The notes under the pieces were generated by a model. The model did not search any database. It was not told where the DNA came from and saw nothing but the letters and a program-made list of their open reading frames with translations. A stretch of DNA of 64,000 bases from Channallabes apus (Eukaryota; Chordata; Actinopteri; Siluriformes; Clariidae), in assembly GCA_030522415.1 (NCBI GenBank), contig CM060131.1:13005703-13069702 (forward strand), read 5' to 3'. This document shows positions 45,625-57,039 of this stretch, piece after piece. The translations under genes and the position numbers were made by a program. How positions within the stretch are numbered: position 1 is the stretch's first letter; every line of letters begins with the position of its first letter.

Positions 45625-47596
45625 CACTGTAAAAAATCGTATGTGCTATCTACTTAAAAAAATTTGGTAACAAAATTGCACGTATTATTTTTAAGCAGTT
45701 TTTAAGGCTTGATTTTTTTTTTGTGGAATTTACTTGAATAAATCATGTAAAAAATCCTAAATTATTTAGGCAGACACATGATGATTATAACATTATTAAT
45801 GGAATAATCTTTTTTAGTTTAAGCAGATAAAACAAAAGGTACTCATATGTATTAAGGAAAATTACTTAATAATAAAAAAAAAAACTTTTTATAATGAAAT
45901 GAATACATAATGCATTTTGGTGTTAAACATGCTTTAATTTCTTGTTTCACTAGTATCACAATATTAAACACTGTGTAAAATAGTGTATATACAGTAACAT
46001 TTACAGCAGTTTTAAGATATGTAAAACAATTTGTAAAACAGTTTGTAACTGACAATTTCTATGCCATTGAAATCAACTGTTTAGCATTACAGTTGCTAAC
46101 ATATGCTACACATATGCTAACATCTTTTCTTGTGGGAATAGTCACATTCTGTACTAAAACCTGAGAGAACTTGTACAGTAAACCATTTCTAGGTTCATAT
46201 CTTCGTAACATTGTAAAACACTAACTCTCCAAAACTAGTTTCAGTGAACTGTGGAGACACAACAACAAACTCAAGTATGCTAATGGCGGACAGGATGTGT
46301 TCAGAAATGTTCACAATGTTTAATTTATTTCATTTATATTGCTGACACTAGTACAACAAAGGAGCTTATTTAAGGCCTTGTTCACACGGGCGTTAAATTT
46401 TTGAATAAACGAACGAGCTCTGAACGTCCTATACGTTTATGTTGTGTTTTGTAGTGCCGCTCGATTGACTTCTACACTGGCGTTCGTTTGTCTCTGTCTA
46501 ACGACAGCCTGCAGCCCAAATTGTAGTTTGTGTGTTTAACCTGTGGGGGGCAGTGTGTCGGGCACTGGATATGAAAGCCCTTGTCATTTTATTTGAGGTG
46601 CCTCCTTTTAATATGGACCATTTTGCTATATTAGACATTAATCTTATTGTTTTAAAATGTTTAAATTAAATTATTATATTTAAATAATATATAAAAATAT
46701 TTTTAAAAATAATACGGCGACGTAGGGAGAGAAAAAAAATCGCCGCCGCTACTGGGTTCACCCTCTGACTGCACAACGTCGGATTAAAGGAAGTTTGTGG
46801 TTTATGAAGAAATGCGAACATTTCCGCGCAAGTTTTATCTTTTAAGCATTTTATTTTTGCCTTTTTTCCGCATTTCCCTATGTATAGCATGTAGGATCAT
46901 GGGATATATCCGGTCCTCCGAAGCGTAAAATGGACGCGGTGAAAACGAACTAGACACGGTTTCCTTGTGTTCGTTGGGATTTGAACGCCAAGCAAAAGCT
47001 GCATGCAACGTTTTTTTAACACCGTATAAACGCGCAGTCGGACAAACGCACGTCACCAAAGCCCGTGTGAACACCGTCATTGACTCCTATGTGTAGAAAA
47101 CCCTCTGCGCTTCATCCGCGATCACCGGACGCTACGAACGGCAGAAAAACGGTCGATTTTAACGCCCGTGTGAACAAGGCCTAAGAAGTCAAAATAAAAT
47201 ATAAAAATTAGTAAGGGGCTTAACTTACTTCTTAACATTTTATACTGTTCGTCTGTTCCTTCAAAATTAAGGAACACTGCTGCTGTTGTTGAGATTCAAA
47301 TGAAGGTGACTTAATCAAACCCGGATAATTGAGCCAATTCTCTTAAAATAAATATGAAGCCTTTTTTACTGAAAATGTTTGACTAAATGGTTCCTCAAAT
47401 TAAGCCTAAAAATTGCACTAATTTTCTTTAAAAATTTGGTAAAATTTATTTCTTAATTTTATTAGTGAAATGTTCTCAATATATTATAAAAAAAACACAG
47501 AAAACCATTTTTAAATGAAATATGCACATTATTTTTAATGATTGCATCAATTTTTTAAATAAAAATTACAAGCCTCATGATTCATTTTTTACAGTG
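45625..47596. mobile_element. CACTG-ended element hosting a nested MITE
   Basis: The left end is CACTGTAAAAAATCG and the complemented right end is CACTGTAAAAAATGAA, identical over 13 bp. Without the nested Harbinger-type MITE the element is about 1.16 kb, AT-rich, with no transposase recognised. Clear target duplications were not found, so the pairing of the two ends is probable rather than proven. It is related in its ends to the MITE at 32357-32735. Confidence 0.5.
46374..47181. mobile_element. PIF/Harbinger-type MITE
   Basis: The terminal inverted repeats are perfect for 24 bp: GGCCTTGTTCACACGGGCGT plus TAAA at the left and its complement at the right. TAA trinucleotides flank both ends (46371-46373 and 47182-47184), the 3-bp target duplication typical of PIF/Harbinger. 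The 808-bp interior is GC-richer than the host element and has no transposase. Short minus-strand frames here appear to be chance. Confidence 0.85.
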
Positions 47597-48049
47597 TGTC
47601 CTGCATAATATCTAGAGGGAATTTAATGCATGCCCATATACCATACATGAATCAAGTGTTTGAAACTAAATAACCAGTAACCAGATCATCAGACATTAAA
47701 AACACGTCCTGTTTCAGCGGCTCGTGTTTTATCTTGCCACATTAGAATAGTGAGTCTGCATAGTGTGATTTATACTGCATGACCTTATTGGCACAAACCC
47801 TCGTTCTGGTCCTGGGCCTTGCACTAAGGGTGCGATGACTTGTGCAACCTCTAGTGGCTAGGTTTAAGTAAAAAAAAAAGGAAATCAATAAAGAATAAAA
47901 TAGTCCCAAACATATTTGGTATTATTGGGAAGCATAGAGACTTTGGAAAAAGAATAAAAAAAATATTCATTACTTTTATTTATTCATTCATAAAATAAAA
48001 TTTAAACAGACTATAGGTACAGGCCCAGATTTTAAATTCTTTCTTTCCT
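47597..48049. other. Unassigned non-coding DNA
   Basis: No feature was recognised in this gap. Confidence 0.5.
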
Positions 48050-48171
48050 CTTTCATTCCATCTTCTATACAGACCTGTACCCTCAGGGTCACAGTGGTCC
48101 AGGAGGCTATCCCAGGAGACTTGGTGCATGAGTCAGGGGACACCCTGGACATGATACTAATCTACCGCATT

Positions 48172-48214
<43 letters not shown>

Positions 48215-48305
48215 ATACACATGCACGCACACACACACACACACACACCATACACATGCACACACACACACACACACACCATACACATGCACGCACACAC
48301 ACACA

Positions 48306-48356
<51 letters not shown>

Positions 48357-48520
48357 TAAGGGCAATTTGGGAACATCAAATAGCCTAATTTGCATGAAGG
48401 CTGAAACCAGAGTAACCAGAGGAAACATGCAAACTCCATGCACGCAGACCTGAGGCCGGAATCAAACCCTGACCGTGAAGGTGCAAGGTGACGATGTTAA
48501 CCACTAAGCAACCATTCCGG
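48050..48520 (-). mobile_element. Mermaid-type SINE expanded by a microsatellite
   Basis: Complemented, the right part gives the diverged head and B-box region (near 48462-48515), and the left part gives TCTCCTGGGATAGCCTCCTG and the tail. An AC array of about 180 bp (48174-48352) sits where other copies carry a short TG tract. Confidence 0.8.
48174..48352. repeat. (AC)n array with higher-order units
   Basis: Three exact CCATACACATGCAC inserts start at 48213, 48248 and 48279, spaced 35 and 31 bp, within the (AC)n tract. This indicates duplication of larger units on top of dinucleotide slippage. Confidence 0.9.
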
Positions 48521-48860
48521 CATTAATTAATTTCCTCCTATTTAAAATTAGCAATGTCCTTTTAATGAAGACTGGTTTGTGATGTTTTCTGTTCACCCTT
48601 TTTGCCCTTAAGCTTTACATTGTAAAAAAACAAAACAAAAATAATGAATAGAACATGAAAATAGGACAAGAAAAAGAGTTGGAACTAGAACAAAATGTAA
48701 ATTTGTTCTGGACTGGACACTGGGGAAAATGCACAGTTAACGGCTATTAAACCAACATTCAAAGTAAACCAAATTAGATGCATGTTATCAAGACATTATT
48801 CTACTGACAATAAACTAAATAAATAGTGATTGCCTAATGTATATAGACCAACTCTGGTTA

Positions 48861-48887
48861 TTGATCTCTGTCTTTTTTCTGTACCAG
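48861..48887 (+). promoter_or_regulatory. Splice acceptor of the INSYN1 exon
   Basis: A pyrimidine tract (TCTCTGTCTTTTTTCTGTAC) ends in CAG at 48885-48887. The exon starts at a codon boundary (phase 0) with GTG GTG, matching the Val-Val before QIDKL in known INSYN1 proteins. Confidence 0.85.
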
Positions 48888-49691
48888 GTGGTGGGTCAGA
48901 TTGACAAGCTCACAGCGGACTTTGACTTTGACCCAGAGCCAGATGAATGGACAGTGGCGACGGCGAGCAGTACGTCGAGTAGTGAACGTGGCCTCACTGA
49001 GGCTTTCAGACTCGACTTCCTTGGCCACGATGTGCTTTCTGACGCCTGGGATTTCTGCGGCTACCGCAAAACAGCTCGAGAAGAAGATGAGATGCTGGAG
49101 GAGGAAGAGCCAGGGAGCTCCGCCTCGGTCACACCCACACCCACGGTCAATACATATTCGCAGATGAACGGTGGCCTCCCGATCCCTAATGGACCTCTGA
49201 TGGTCACTCCAGACTCTTCCAGCGAGGAGGCATCGAGTTCCACGCACAGTCAGAAAACATCACGTACATCCGGGACAAGAGAACGAGTCCGGTTCAGCGA
49301 CAAGGTCCTCTACCATGCACTGTGCTGTGATGATGATGATGAAGATGAACCAGAGGAGGAGGAGGATGGAGGGGAGGATGATGATAAAGTGGACTGCGGC
49401 ATGCCAGACACAGACAGCGAGCCAAGCCCTTTGGCTTCTTCGCCTGTCCCTCCTCTCTCCTCATCCAAATGCTCAACCACTCTTCACAAATGGCGGGAGA
49501 CCTCTTCGGCGGGACCATCACCCGTTAAGATGGCCATGCACGGGCCACACACGCTGCCTAGGAAGGGCCCATTAAAAGCAGGCAGCAGGAAAAAACTGCT
49601 GCGCAACAGCAGCACTCAGACAGTATCGGACAAAAGCACGCAAACAGTATTGCCATACATCCCAGTGAAACAGAAAAGCAAGGAGCCCTAA
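48888..49691 (+). CDS. insyn1: INSYN1, terminal coding exon (partial gene)
   Basis: This exon encodes the last 267 residues of inhibitory synaptic factor 1, a postsynaptic protein of inhibitory synapses known to associate with gephyrin. Recognisable blocks in order: QIDKLTADFDF and PDEW (residues 4-21), a Ser-rich stretch, LGHDVLSDAWDFCGY, an acidic run, MNGGLPIPNGP, TPDSSSEEASS, TRERVRFSDKVLYHALCCDD (131-150), a long acidic tract (nucleotides 49326-49387), and a basic tail with two STQT motifs (residues 242-245 and 250-253). The stop is TAA at 49689. The start codon belongs to an upstream exon that I did not find in the window. The exon looks intact, with no frameshift or stop. The acidic tract is repeat-like and its length may vary. 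Identity rests on recall of the vertebrate protein, not on a search. Confidence 0.92.
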   Translation: MVGQIDKLTADFDFDPEPDEWTVATASSTSSSERGLTEAFRLDFLGHDVLSDAWDFCGYRKTAREEDEMLEEEEPGSSASVTPTPTVNTYSQMNGGLPIPNGPLMVTPDSSSEEASSSTHSQKTSRTSGTRERVRFSDKVLYHALCCDDDDEDEPEEEEDGGEDDDKVDCGMPDTDSEPSPLASSPVPPLSSSKCSTTLHKWRETSSAGPSPVKMAMHGPHTLPRKGPLKAGSRKKLLRNSSTQTVSDKSTQTVLPYIPVKQKSKEP

Positions 49692-50010
49692 AAAGACCTT
49701 CAACAGAAAAAGCAAACAATATTTGAAAGAATATTAGAGTGACTGTATACTATTTAATATCGAATACATAGATATTAGATTAAGCCACAAATTAATAAAT
49801 GAATTACTAAATAAATAAATAATATATGGGGAAAACTGTCTGACTTTGAAGTCATTCTACAGCTCAGGAAGGTTGCAGTGGTCCAATTTGTAAAAAAAAA
49901 AAAAAAAAAACCTTTTGTGAAAAAAAACATCTCATATTTTTCTTTAAGATTGATAATATACAGTTTTATGCCTGCTATGTTTAATGAATAACTGGAGTCA
50001 TGATTAAATG

Positions 50011-50012
<2 letters not shown>
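49692..50012 (+). other. Probable INSYN1 3' untranslated region
   Basis: Directly after the stop lie several AATAAA signals (49794-49799 and 49810-49820). The true transcript end is unknown and may lie further right. A poly-A run occurs at 49893-49910. Confidence 0.55.

Positions 50013-50080
<68 letters not shown>
50013..50080. repeat. (TA)n microsatellite
   Basis: About 34 AT units. Confidence 0.95.
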
Positions 50081-50082
<2 letters not shown>

Positions 50083-53000
50083 CTAGATAGAGTGCTTTAT
50101 TAATTAAGTTTTCATTTAACTTGAATTATTTCTGTGGTCCAACTAGAAATCCTGATTTCAGTATCAATATAACCTGACTCTAAACTGTGAAATAATGCCA
50201 GAATATCATTTTAACATCAATGAAAACTTACCTGTTACATGAGCACCAACACAAGAAGAACAAGCTGACCCTAGACCATTGTTGTCGCCATTATTTTTAT
50301 AAACCGTTCACGCAATGAATCGCTTAATCTGCAGCTGAGTTGGAAATTGGTTAGATGACTAAAACCCATATTTATGAATGGCTCCTCTCCTCTGTGACAT
50401 TTAGCCACGACCATAGCCCTCCATCCAACCCCCGTCCTCGCCATGAAGTTGTAGGCCAAGGTTGTTGGGGGAGATGACTTAAAACCCAGAGCACAAAGCC
50501 GAGATACAAAAGGTTATGTCTCTCCATTCGGAGGCCCAGTGGGGAGTTGTGACTCAATAGTACTGTGTTTTATTCACAGGGATGATGCCAATAGCGTTGG
50601 ATCGATAAAGTTGGTTCAAGGCTCGGCAAGTGGGCTTCTACTCTGTGTGCTCAGAGATTCTTTAACAAAACCAACCTCTCAGTCAGAGAGTTTGGTATTT
50701 AATCTATGGGGGGAAAACGATCTGGAAGTGTGAAATAGTGTGATGGTGAGAAAAAGTGAGAAATGGAGAGAGAAAAAGACCTAGGAATACTACGTATAAG
50801 TGAAAGCTAAAGTAGCCCTTTAAAAGAGTAGTTGAAGACAGATTGGTCTTAACAACCCACCAAACATGATCATTTGCTTCCCAATCACCTATTGCTGAAT
50901 CATCTCCCAGAGGAATGGGAAAGATACTAGGTTCCTCCTCACTGATGTATAAGAATGTGCTTCATTGTAAAGAGTTTTTTTGTAGGCAGATTTCGCCAAT
51001 CTCAGCAGAGGTAGAGAAGTGTCCTGACATTTGAGCCAAACAACAATTACAGTGCTTAATTTAATCACCTATGGAAAAAAATACATACAGTACAGTATAA
51101 ACCCATAGGATTCCCATTGCGAACCACGTACTACCAATTGGAACACCACTGAACCCCCATGGCTCTCATGTAATTATATATGAAAAACTCCCATTCATCC
51201 TTCCAAGAAAGCCATAGCAGGTCTTTGGGACTCATGGGATGCACTATAAGAAGAAGCTCAATAATTCTCAGGAACCTATATTTCAATTAAATTTCCAGAG
51301 TGACTATTAATTTTTTAATTTATATTGTCCACATGTAAAGAATACAGTAATGCATTTCTTTCTTTATAAGAACATCTCTCAAATCAAACTCCATTAATAT
51401 TTAATACTCAGTGGGTGTCAATTGAACAGAGATTTCCAGCAAAATATCCATTGAGAATTCCAAAAGTGGGAAATCCCATTAAAAAAAATAAAAATCCAGT
51501 TAGAATCTTAAGACAATTATTCACTCATTATCCAAATAACATTCACGTACATCTAGCAATACTCAAATTATACAACTATTATTTCATTTTTGTTAATGGT
51601 AAATATCAATTACAGTATACTTCTTATGGATATAATCAAATACAGTTCCGAATACATTATTATACAAATCATGCAATTATTTGTATTATACAGATTGTGA
51701 ATAATATGATGCATACACACTGTGACTTTATTCACCCTTAGTAACTGCCTGATCAGGGTCAAAGCTGTTTAAATTAGATTTCAAACATGTTGATATTTCG
51801 TAAAAATAGACTAGACTAAACTAAATTAATAACAGCCACAACACCACCACAACAAACACAATATCAACATCATAAATTCATGAATGTTAAGGTAAAAAGA
51901 GAGACAGAAAACAGGCCCACACATTTCAAACAAACTATGATGTGTCTTAGAGATGCGACCGTTCTGACAGTCCGGCACGTGTGATGTCTGATTTATTTAT
52001 TTATTTTTCAGTGTTTTCTGGTATATGTAGTTTTTTTTTTTTTTTTTTGTCTTTTGTTTTTTTAATGAGCAATTTACATACAGTTTTGGTTTAGGTTAAT
52101 CCTTCTTTAACATATACTGTAGCTATTAATATTGAGTCACATCTTAAATTCATTTACATATATGTCATGCATTATATGCATTATTGCTTTTACTGTTTTC
52201 CCATATTTCAAGAAATAACAAACAATGCATTGTTTAACTTTTATTACTATAAAATTATGAACTTTTGATAAAAATTTAAGAGCATTCGATAACGTATTTG
52301 GACTTTAAGAAACTCTTTTGAAATTTATCGTGTTATTCTGATGCATTTTTACCTATAATGACAGTTTGAAGATCAAAGTTTGTTGTAAGTAATATGTTAA
52401 AGGGAAAAAAAGGTTTACATGAAGTGTTGCAAATGAAAAAATGAGTTTGGATACAATTTTCTTGATAGAATATGGGTATCCTAAAGTGTACAGATGGAAA
52501 AGGCATGTGAATGACTGCACATTTACAATTATGATGAAATACCAAATTCTGTGTATGTAGTCACGGTGACACAAAAAATCCTGATAATCTTTTAGTGAAA
52601 ATTGAAAATGAGGCCTCATCTGACATGAGCAGAGCTGCCACAAAGGTAGGCTTTATGCTTAAATTTCCATTTGTCTTGCACATTTAATGTTGTAGACACT
52701 TCAGGAGAAAGTGTGCATCGAATAGCAATCAAAAAAATTCACACCCAGCTGTTCTGCCTGTCATTTCTTCAGTTAGATTGAGGACCAACAGGTCAGCAGA
52801 TGAATTAACATGAACAAACAAAGCACCAGCACTGGGGCATCAATCACTATGAATGGAAACAAGGCCAGACTTTAAAAGCCAAGCTTGGCCACTCGTTACA
52901 TGCATCCAGAACTTATTTACTGATTGATTTTGATTATTTATTTATTTGTTTATTTTTGCCACAGTTATTTTAAAACATAAAAAATAAAAACAAAAAAATG

Positions 53001-53970
53001 ATTGATAGTAATTATAGAAATGGGCTTAATATTGGAGCTAAAGTGAAAAAGCTCAGTTTAGTTTATCTCAGTTTTATAGATGATGATGTCAGTTTCAGCA
53101 AATTGAAAGAACCTTTGGGATCTCATACGTGATTTAAATGTCAGAAGAGACATAAGTCAACTTATAAATGATGATGTCCTGCTGTTCATTTGATAAACTT
53201 AACATCTCCCCAGAAGCAACTATTTAGGAGATCTGACTCAATAGCCACTTCGTTTATATCAAGCGAAAACACAGCCGGGAACACTTAGAGAAGTTATTTA
53301 GCCAATTAAAGTATATAATGAAGTGCAGATTGGTGGTACAAACTTATTGAATAGTGCAATCCAAGAGACACATAGTAATAATCCTTCCAGTTTTAAAAGA
53401 TGGCCAAAAGGTTGAAGAATACTATTAATGAGAGACAGATGAGATGAAAAAGCATTTCAGACTTTAAGATTCCACAGCTTGAAGACCAACATATAATATG
53501 TAATATGTATCTGCTGTTTGGGTAGGAGAAAGTCTGCTGTAATGTTTATTCATTTTTGGAATTAAAAAAAAAAATTCAAAAAGCAGACACACTTTTAAAT
53601 GTAACTCTTGGTTTACATCACCATTGGCCTTAATCAGCAGCAGTAAATTATAGACTATTGTACACTGAATACATTTTGACCTTATAAAATATACTGAGAA
53701 AACAGGTCCAAATCATATAAATAGGAACATTGTTAACATAGTTTAAGTAGTTGAACTGCACCGAAATATAAGCACACCACATGCTCTCAGAAGCCTTTTT
53801 TTTCCTGGTGAAATGTATCTTTAATTGCATTTGTTAAGAATGGAAGCCCTGAGTTACAAATATCGATTTATTAATATTGATTTTCTTTTTTAAATAATAA
53901 TTTTTTTAAAAATCATAATTTTTTTCAAACCCATGTGCTATTTAAACACAGGATATTTATTTCACCTAAA
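50081..53970. other. Unassigned DNA downstream of INSYN1
   Basis: No second gene was recognised. The block 50260-50560 is repeat-free and GC-balanced and could be conserved noncoding DNA. A 108-codon frame at 51415-51741 and several AT-rich frames lack known domains. A poly-T run lies at 52031-52048. Confidence 0.45.
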
Positions 53971-54559
53971 TATCACATTATTACTTTATGAATCAGTATA
54001 TAAAGCTATTTCAACACAATAGTCACAATATTTATAATATGAGATGCTTGATGGAGCAGCAGATGGTGCAACGTAGAGGTCAGGCCTTCAGTCCAGTCCA
54101 GCACCTGGTAAGATGCAGGAGAAACCAGGCCCAAAGTTGCCCAATCCCTACATGCTCCATCAACTTTACCCCAAGTCAGGCAACCAAAGCATCACAGGAT
54201 TAAGTGACCTATACAGCCAGCAAGGTGAGTGAGTGACTCCAGTTTGATGAGGATATGGACTGATTCCTAGAACCCACATCCAAGGGAGATGCAGACCAGT
54301 AGTTGTTGTCAGTGTACACAATGATTGGCATTATTGCCACTTAGAGGTTTGGCACTAAGAGCAGCAGATATCCAGGAATGAAGCGGGGCAAATCTAAGTC
54401 AAATTAAGATCACCCAGCTTCAGATGATAAGCTTTAAGTCTTAGGGTGCCAGTACAAACTGGCAAGGAAGGGGGACAAAGTTGGCCTGGCAGAACTGCAG
54501 AACATACTAAGGGGAAAGCTCACTACACTGAGCAGAATGGCACATTAGCAGGGGTAGAC

Positions 54560-55990
54560 AATGAGCTAGCAAACATGCAGCCTTTATTGCAAATCCATAT
54601 AGATTCACTAACATGACTCTAGGACAAAAGAGAAGTGGTCAACATGCCTGTTCTCAAGAGGAGGTTGAGTTTTATAGTAATGCTGAAAGACAGCAAGGCC
54701 TCTGGCCATGTAGTACTTTAATTGCTCTGCTGAAGCCCACCTCAGAGTTTAATATCAAGAAACCAACCCTGATAGAGGTCAAGGAGATCATCAGAGCTCC
54801 TAGATCTAACTCAACACTTGTTCCCAGTGGGGTGCCATTTGTTGTCCTTAAGAGGTGCCCCACACAAACAACTTACTGGCAAGTTATTTGAAAGGTGAGC
54901 AGGGTGTTAAAGCAGTGCTGACATTCAGAGGTTGTCTGGATTTGTGATGACTACTGTTGAGAGCTTGGAGCATTTCACTGCATGTCATACTGTGTATGAC
55001 TGTGTATATGACAAAAATATATTTGAATTTGAGAAGATGTTCAGCTAATACCTGCACAGGTAGTTGGGCCTTCCACACAGTCTTAGGAGTATTACCCTGT
55101 ATGATTGAAAAAACAAACTGTAGCTTTTCTCAACTAGCCTGGTGGAAGAGTTCATGGTTACCCTGGGAAGGGTGGTGCTGTTATGTAGAGACTCAATTAA
55201 TACCAAGATCACGTCAGCTGGCATAGAAGTAACAACAGGTAGAAACTGAAATTCACGTTGATGTGGTTGAGACGTCTTATGTGCGGTTGTGTCATAGTGT
55301 TCTGGTTAAGGAAGTGGAATCAGGACAGGCTTGGCTGGGCAGCAACCCAAGACAGCTTTATAACAAGGCCCAAGAGAAAGCAAGATGCCAGATGGTCCAA
55401 AAGGAGGACTTTGCATAGGTGGAGGCCTGCTACTGCAACTTAGTAGGGATGCGTCAGCAGGACACATGGACCCAATGGGAGCAGGCCAAAAGATCAAGTG
55501 GTCCTGTAAGGCTGAGCCATAGCGAATGTCTGTGATGTCTCCCAAGCCAATCTCTTATTCTGGGACCTTGTATACAATCCAGCATGTCAGCTTTGCCAGG
55601 ATAGCGGCTCACTAGAGCACCTTTTGAGTTGCTGCCCAAAATCTCTGGGTGAGGGACACCAGTGGCATCATGATCAAGTGCTGATAGCCATTGCACAGGT
55701 TAGTAGCACAAGCATACAGTACAGTATGAAGAAAGCCTTTCGAAGGCAGATGTACAACTATGAGGGACTGGCATGAAAATGAAAAAGCAAGGAGTGGAGG
55801 ACCCAATGCAACGCCACTGAGGTTGGATATAGAGGCTTTGCAGGCCAGTCACTCTAAAGAGAACTAAAGACCTTGGGGATCAGTGTACTACAGTACTGTA
55901 CATAACCATCAGGAACATCACAGATGTGACAGAGAAGGTGTCTAGACAGCTGTTGATCAAATGGGGTAAACCTTGGACTACTCAAGCTAT
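54560..55990 (+). mobile_element. Relic of a LINE with restriction-like endonuclease
   Basis: Broken frames show, in order: NPYRFTNMTLGQKRSG and a linker ending PTLIEVKEIIRAPRSNS then PSGVPFVVLKRCP (to about 54860), the start of a reverse transcriptase; after a gap, SAGIEVTTGRN (about 55205-55245); then PACQLCQDSGSLEHLLSCCPKSLGEG (55578 on), where C-X2-C-X7-H-X4-C at 55584-55634 is the CCHC motif of R2/R4/NeSL-type LINEs; and last EVGYRGFAGQSL (about 55819) and VSRQLLIKWGKPW. The reverse-transcriptase core is deleted. Stops and frameshifts are frequent. The upstream part 53980-54560 may belong to it but is not clear. Confidence 0.75.
54968..55033 (+). mobile_element. Short CR1/L2-group LINE 3' end
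   Basis: GCATTTCACTGCATGTCATA, CTGTGTATGACTGTGTATAT and a TTTGAATTTGAG tail match the 3' end of the LINE at 21802-24138. It appears to be a severely 5'-truncated insertion into the older LINE relic. Confidence 0.75.
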
Positions 55991-56166
55991 TTAGACATAA
56001 GCTGTGGTCTGAACCCCTGACTGGGTTGCATGGGCAAGGGTATCTGAGGTTGAAAGACCCGTAACAGCCTAAGACCTCCGGTAAGTCTTAATATCACCGA
56101 TATGTCTTAAGTTGCATCAAGCGATGTGTTATCATAGAATGTCTATATGTGATTTTACTTACACAA

Positions 56167-56233
<67 letters not shown>

Positions 56234-56502
56234 TACAAGTGACCTATTAGGGAGTGACTACCTATTCTGTAGTCACTCTCTAATTAAAATTGCAATCCTT
56301 ATTCTTATTTAATAAAAGACATGATAACAACAGGATTAATATATGGAAAATATTTTTTTTAATAAAATGTTCTTAAATTACAGCACATTTTTTGTCACAA
56401 TAATAAAGAAAGAAATATTTGTAATAAAATTATTATCTACAATAAAATGTTGCCACTATAATGAACCTATCCATTGCTGATCCATTCGGGTCATTAAAGA
56501 AA

Positions 56503-56544
<42 letters not shown>

Positions 56545-56861
56545 GAATAATTTATAGTATATATTTTTTTAATCTAAACTAATAAAACAGTCAATGGGGA
56601 AATACAAGTAAATTATTTGTAATAATGTGTATTGTGTGTAGGTTTGGACATCTTTTGTCCCTTACTAAATGAAATCATCATGTTCAGGTTATCTAAATCA
56701 TTTATTCAGGAAGGGGAAACTGCCTGGAAAGTGATTTTTGGCAGGCAGTTGCCTCTCCTCAGTACTGCTGGCAACCAAAAGTTATTTTAATTAAGGTTGT
56801 TAGAACACCTTGAAACAGAATGTTGCATAATGTTCCAGTGCTAGTGAATTACTGCTTAGTG
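55991..56861. other. Unassigned DNA with microsatellites
   Basis: Contains (CA)n at 56163-56187, (TA)n at 56203-56229 and (ATT)n at 56501-56543. No gene was recognised. Confidence 0.5.
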
Positions 56862-57039
56862 AATGCCTCTTGTCGTGATTACGTGACGCTCGGCATCCAA
56901 ACAAGAAGCGCATGCGTGATACATGGTACTCGTAAACTAACACTTGCTCGTTTTTCAAGTCAAACTTTATTAAAAATCTTTGCTTGTCTTGCGGAACACT
57001 CGCAAACTGTGTTACTCGCAATCTGAGGTTTCACTGTAA
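56862..57039 (-). mobile_element. Pogo/Tigger-like element end, copy B
   Basis: Complemented, it begins CAGTGAAACCTCAGATTGCG beside a TA and carries the same GCGAGT, AGTTTACGAG and GCGCTTCTTGTTTGGATGCC-type words as copy A. Only about 180 bp remain. Confidence 0.55.

Noticed and set aside
46666..47080. Minus-strand frames of 74 and 81 codons as a gene
   Set aside because: They lie within the PIF/Harbinger MITE and its host element, with no transposase motifs.
48837..48887. ATG at 48837 as the start of the INSYN1 protein
   Set aside because: The first 17 codons translate the intron end and splice acceptor. Known INSYN1 has an N-terminal exon before the Val-Val of this exon.
48858..49247. 129-codon minus-strand frame over the INSYN1 exon
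   Set aside because: Antisense shadow of a conserved coding exon.
53988..54203. 71-codon frame upstream of the LINE relic
   Set aside because: Possibly part of the same old retrotransposon, but no motif supports it as a gene.
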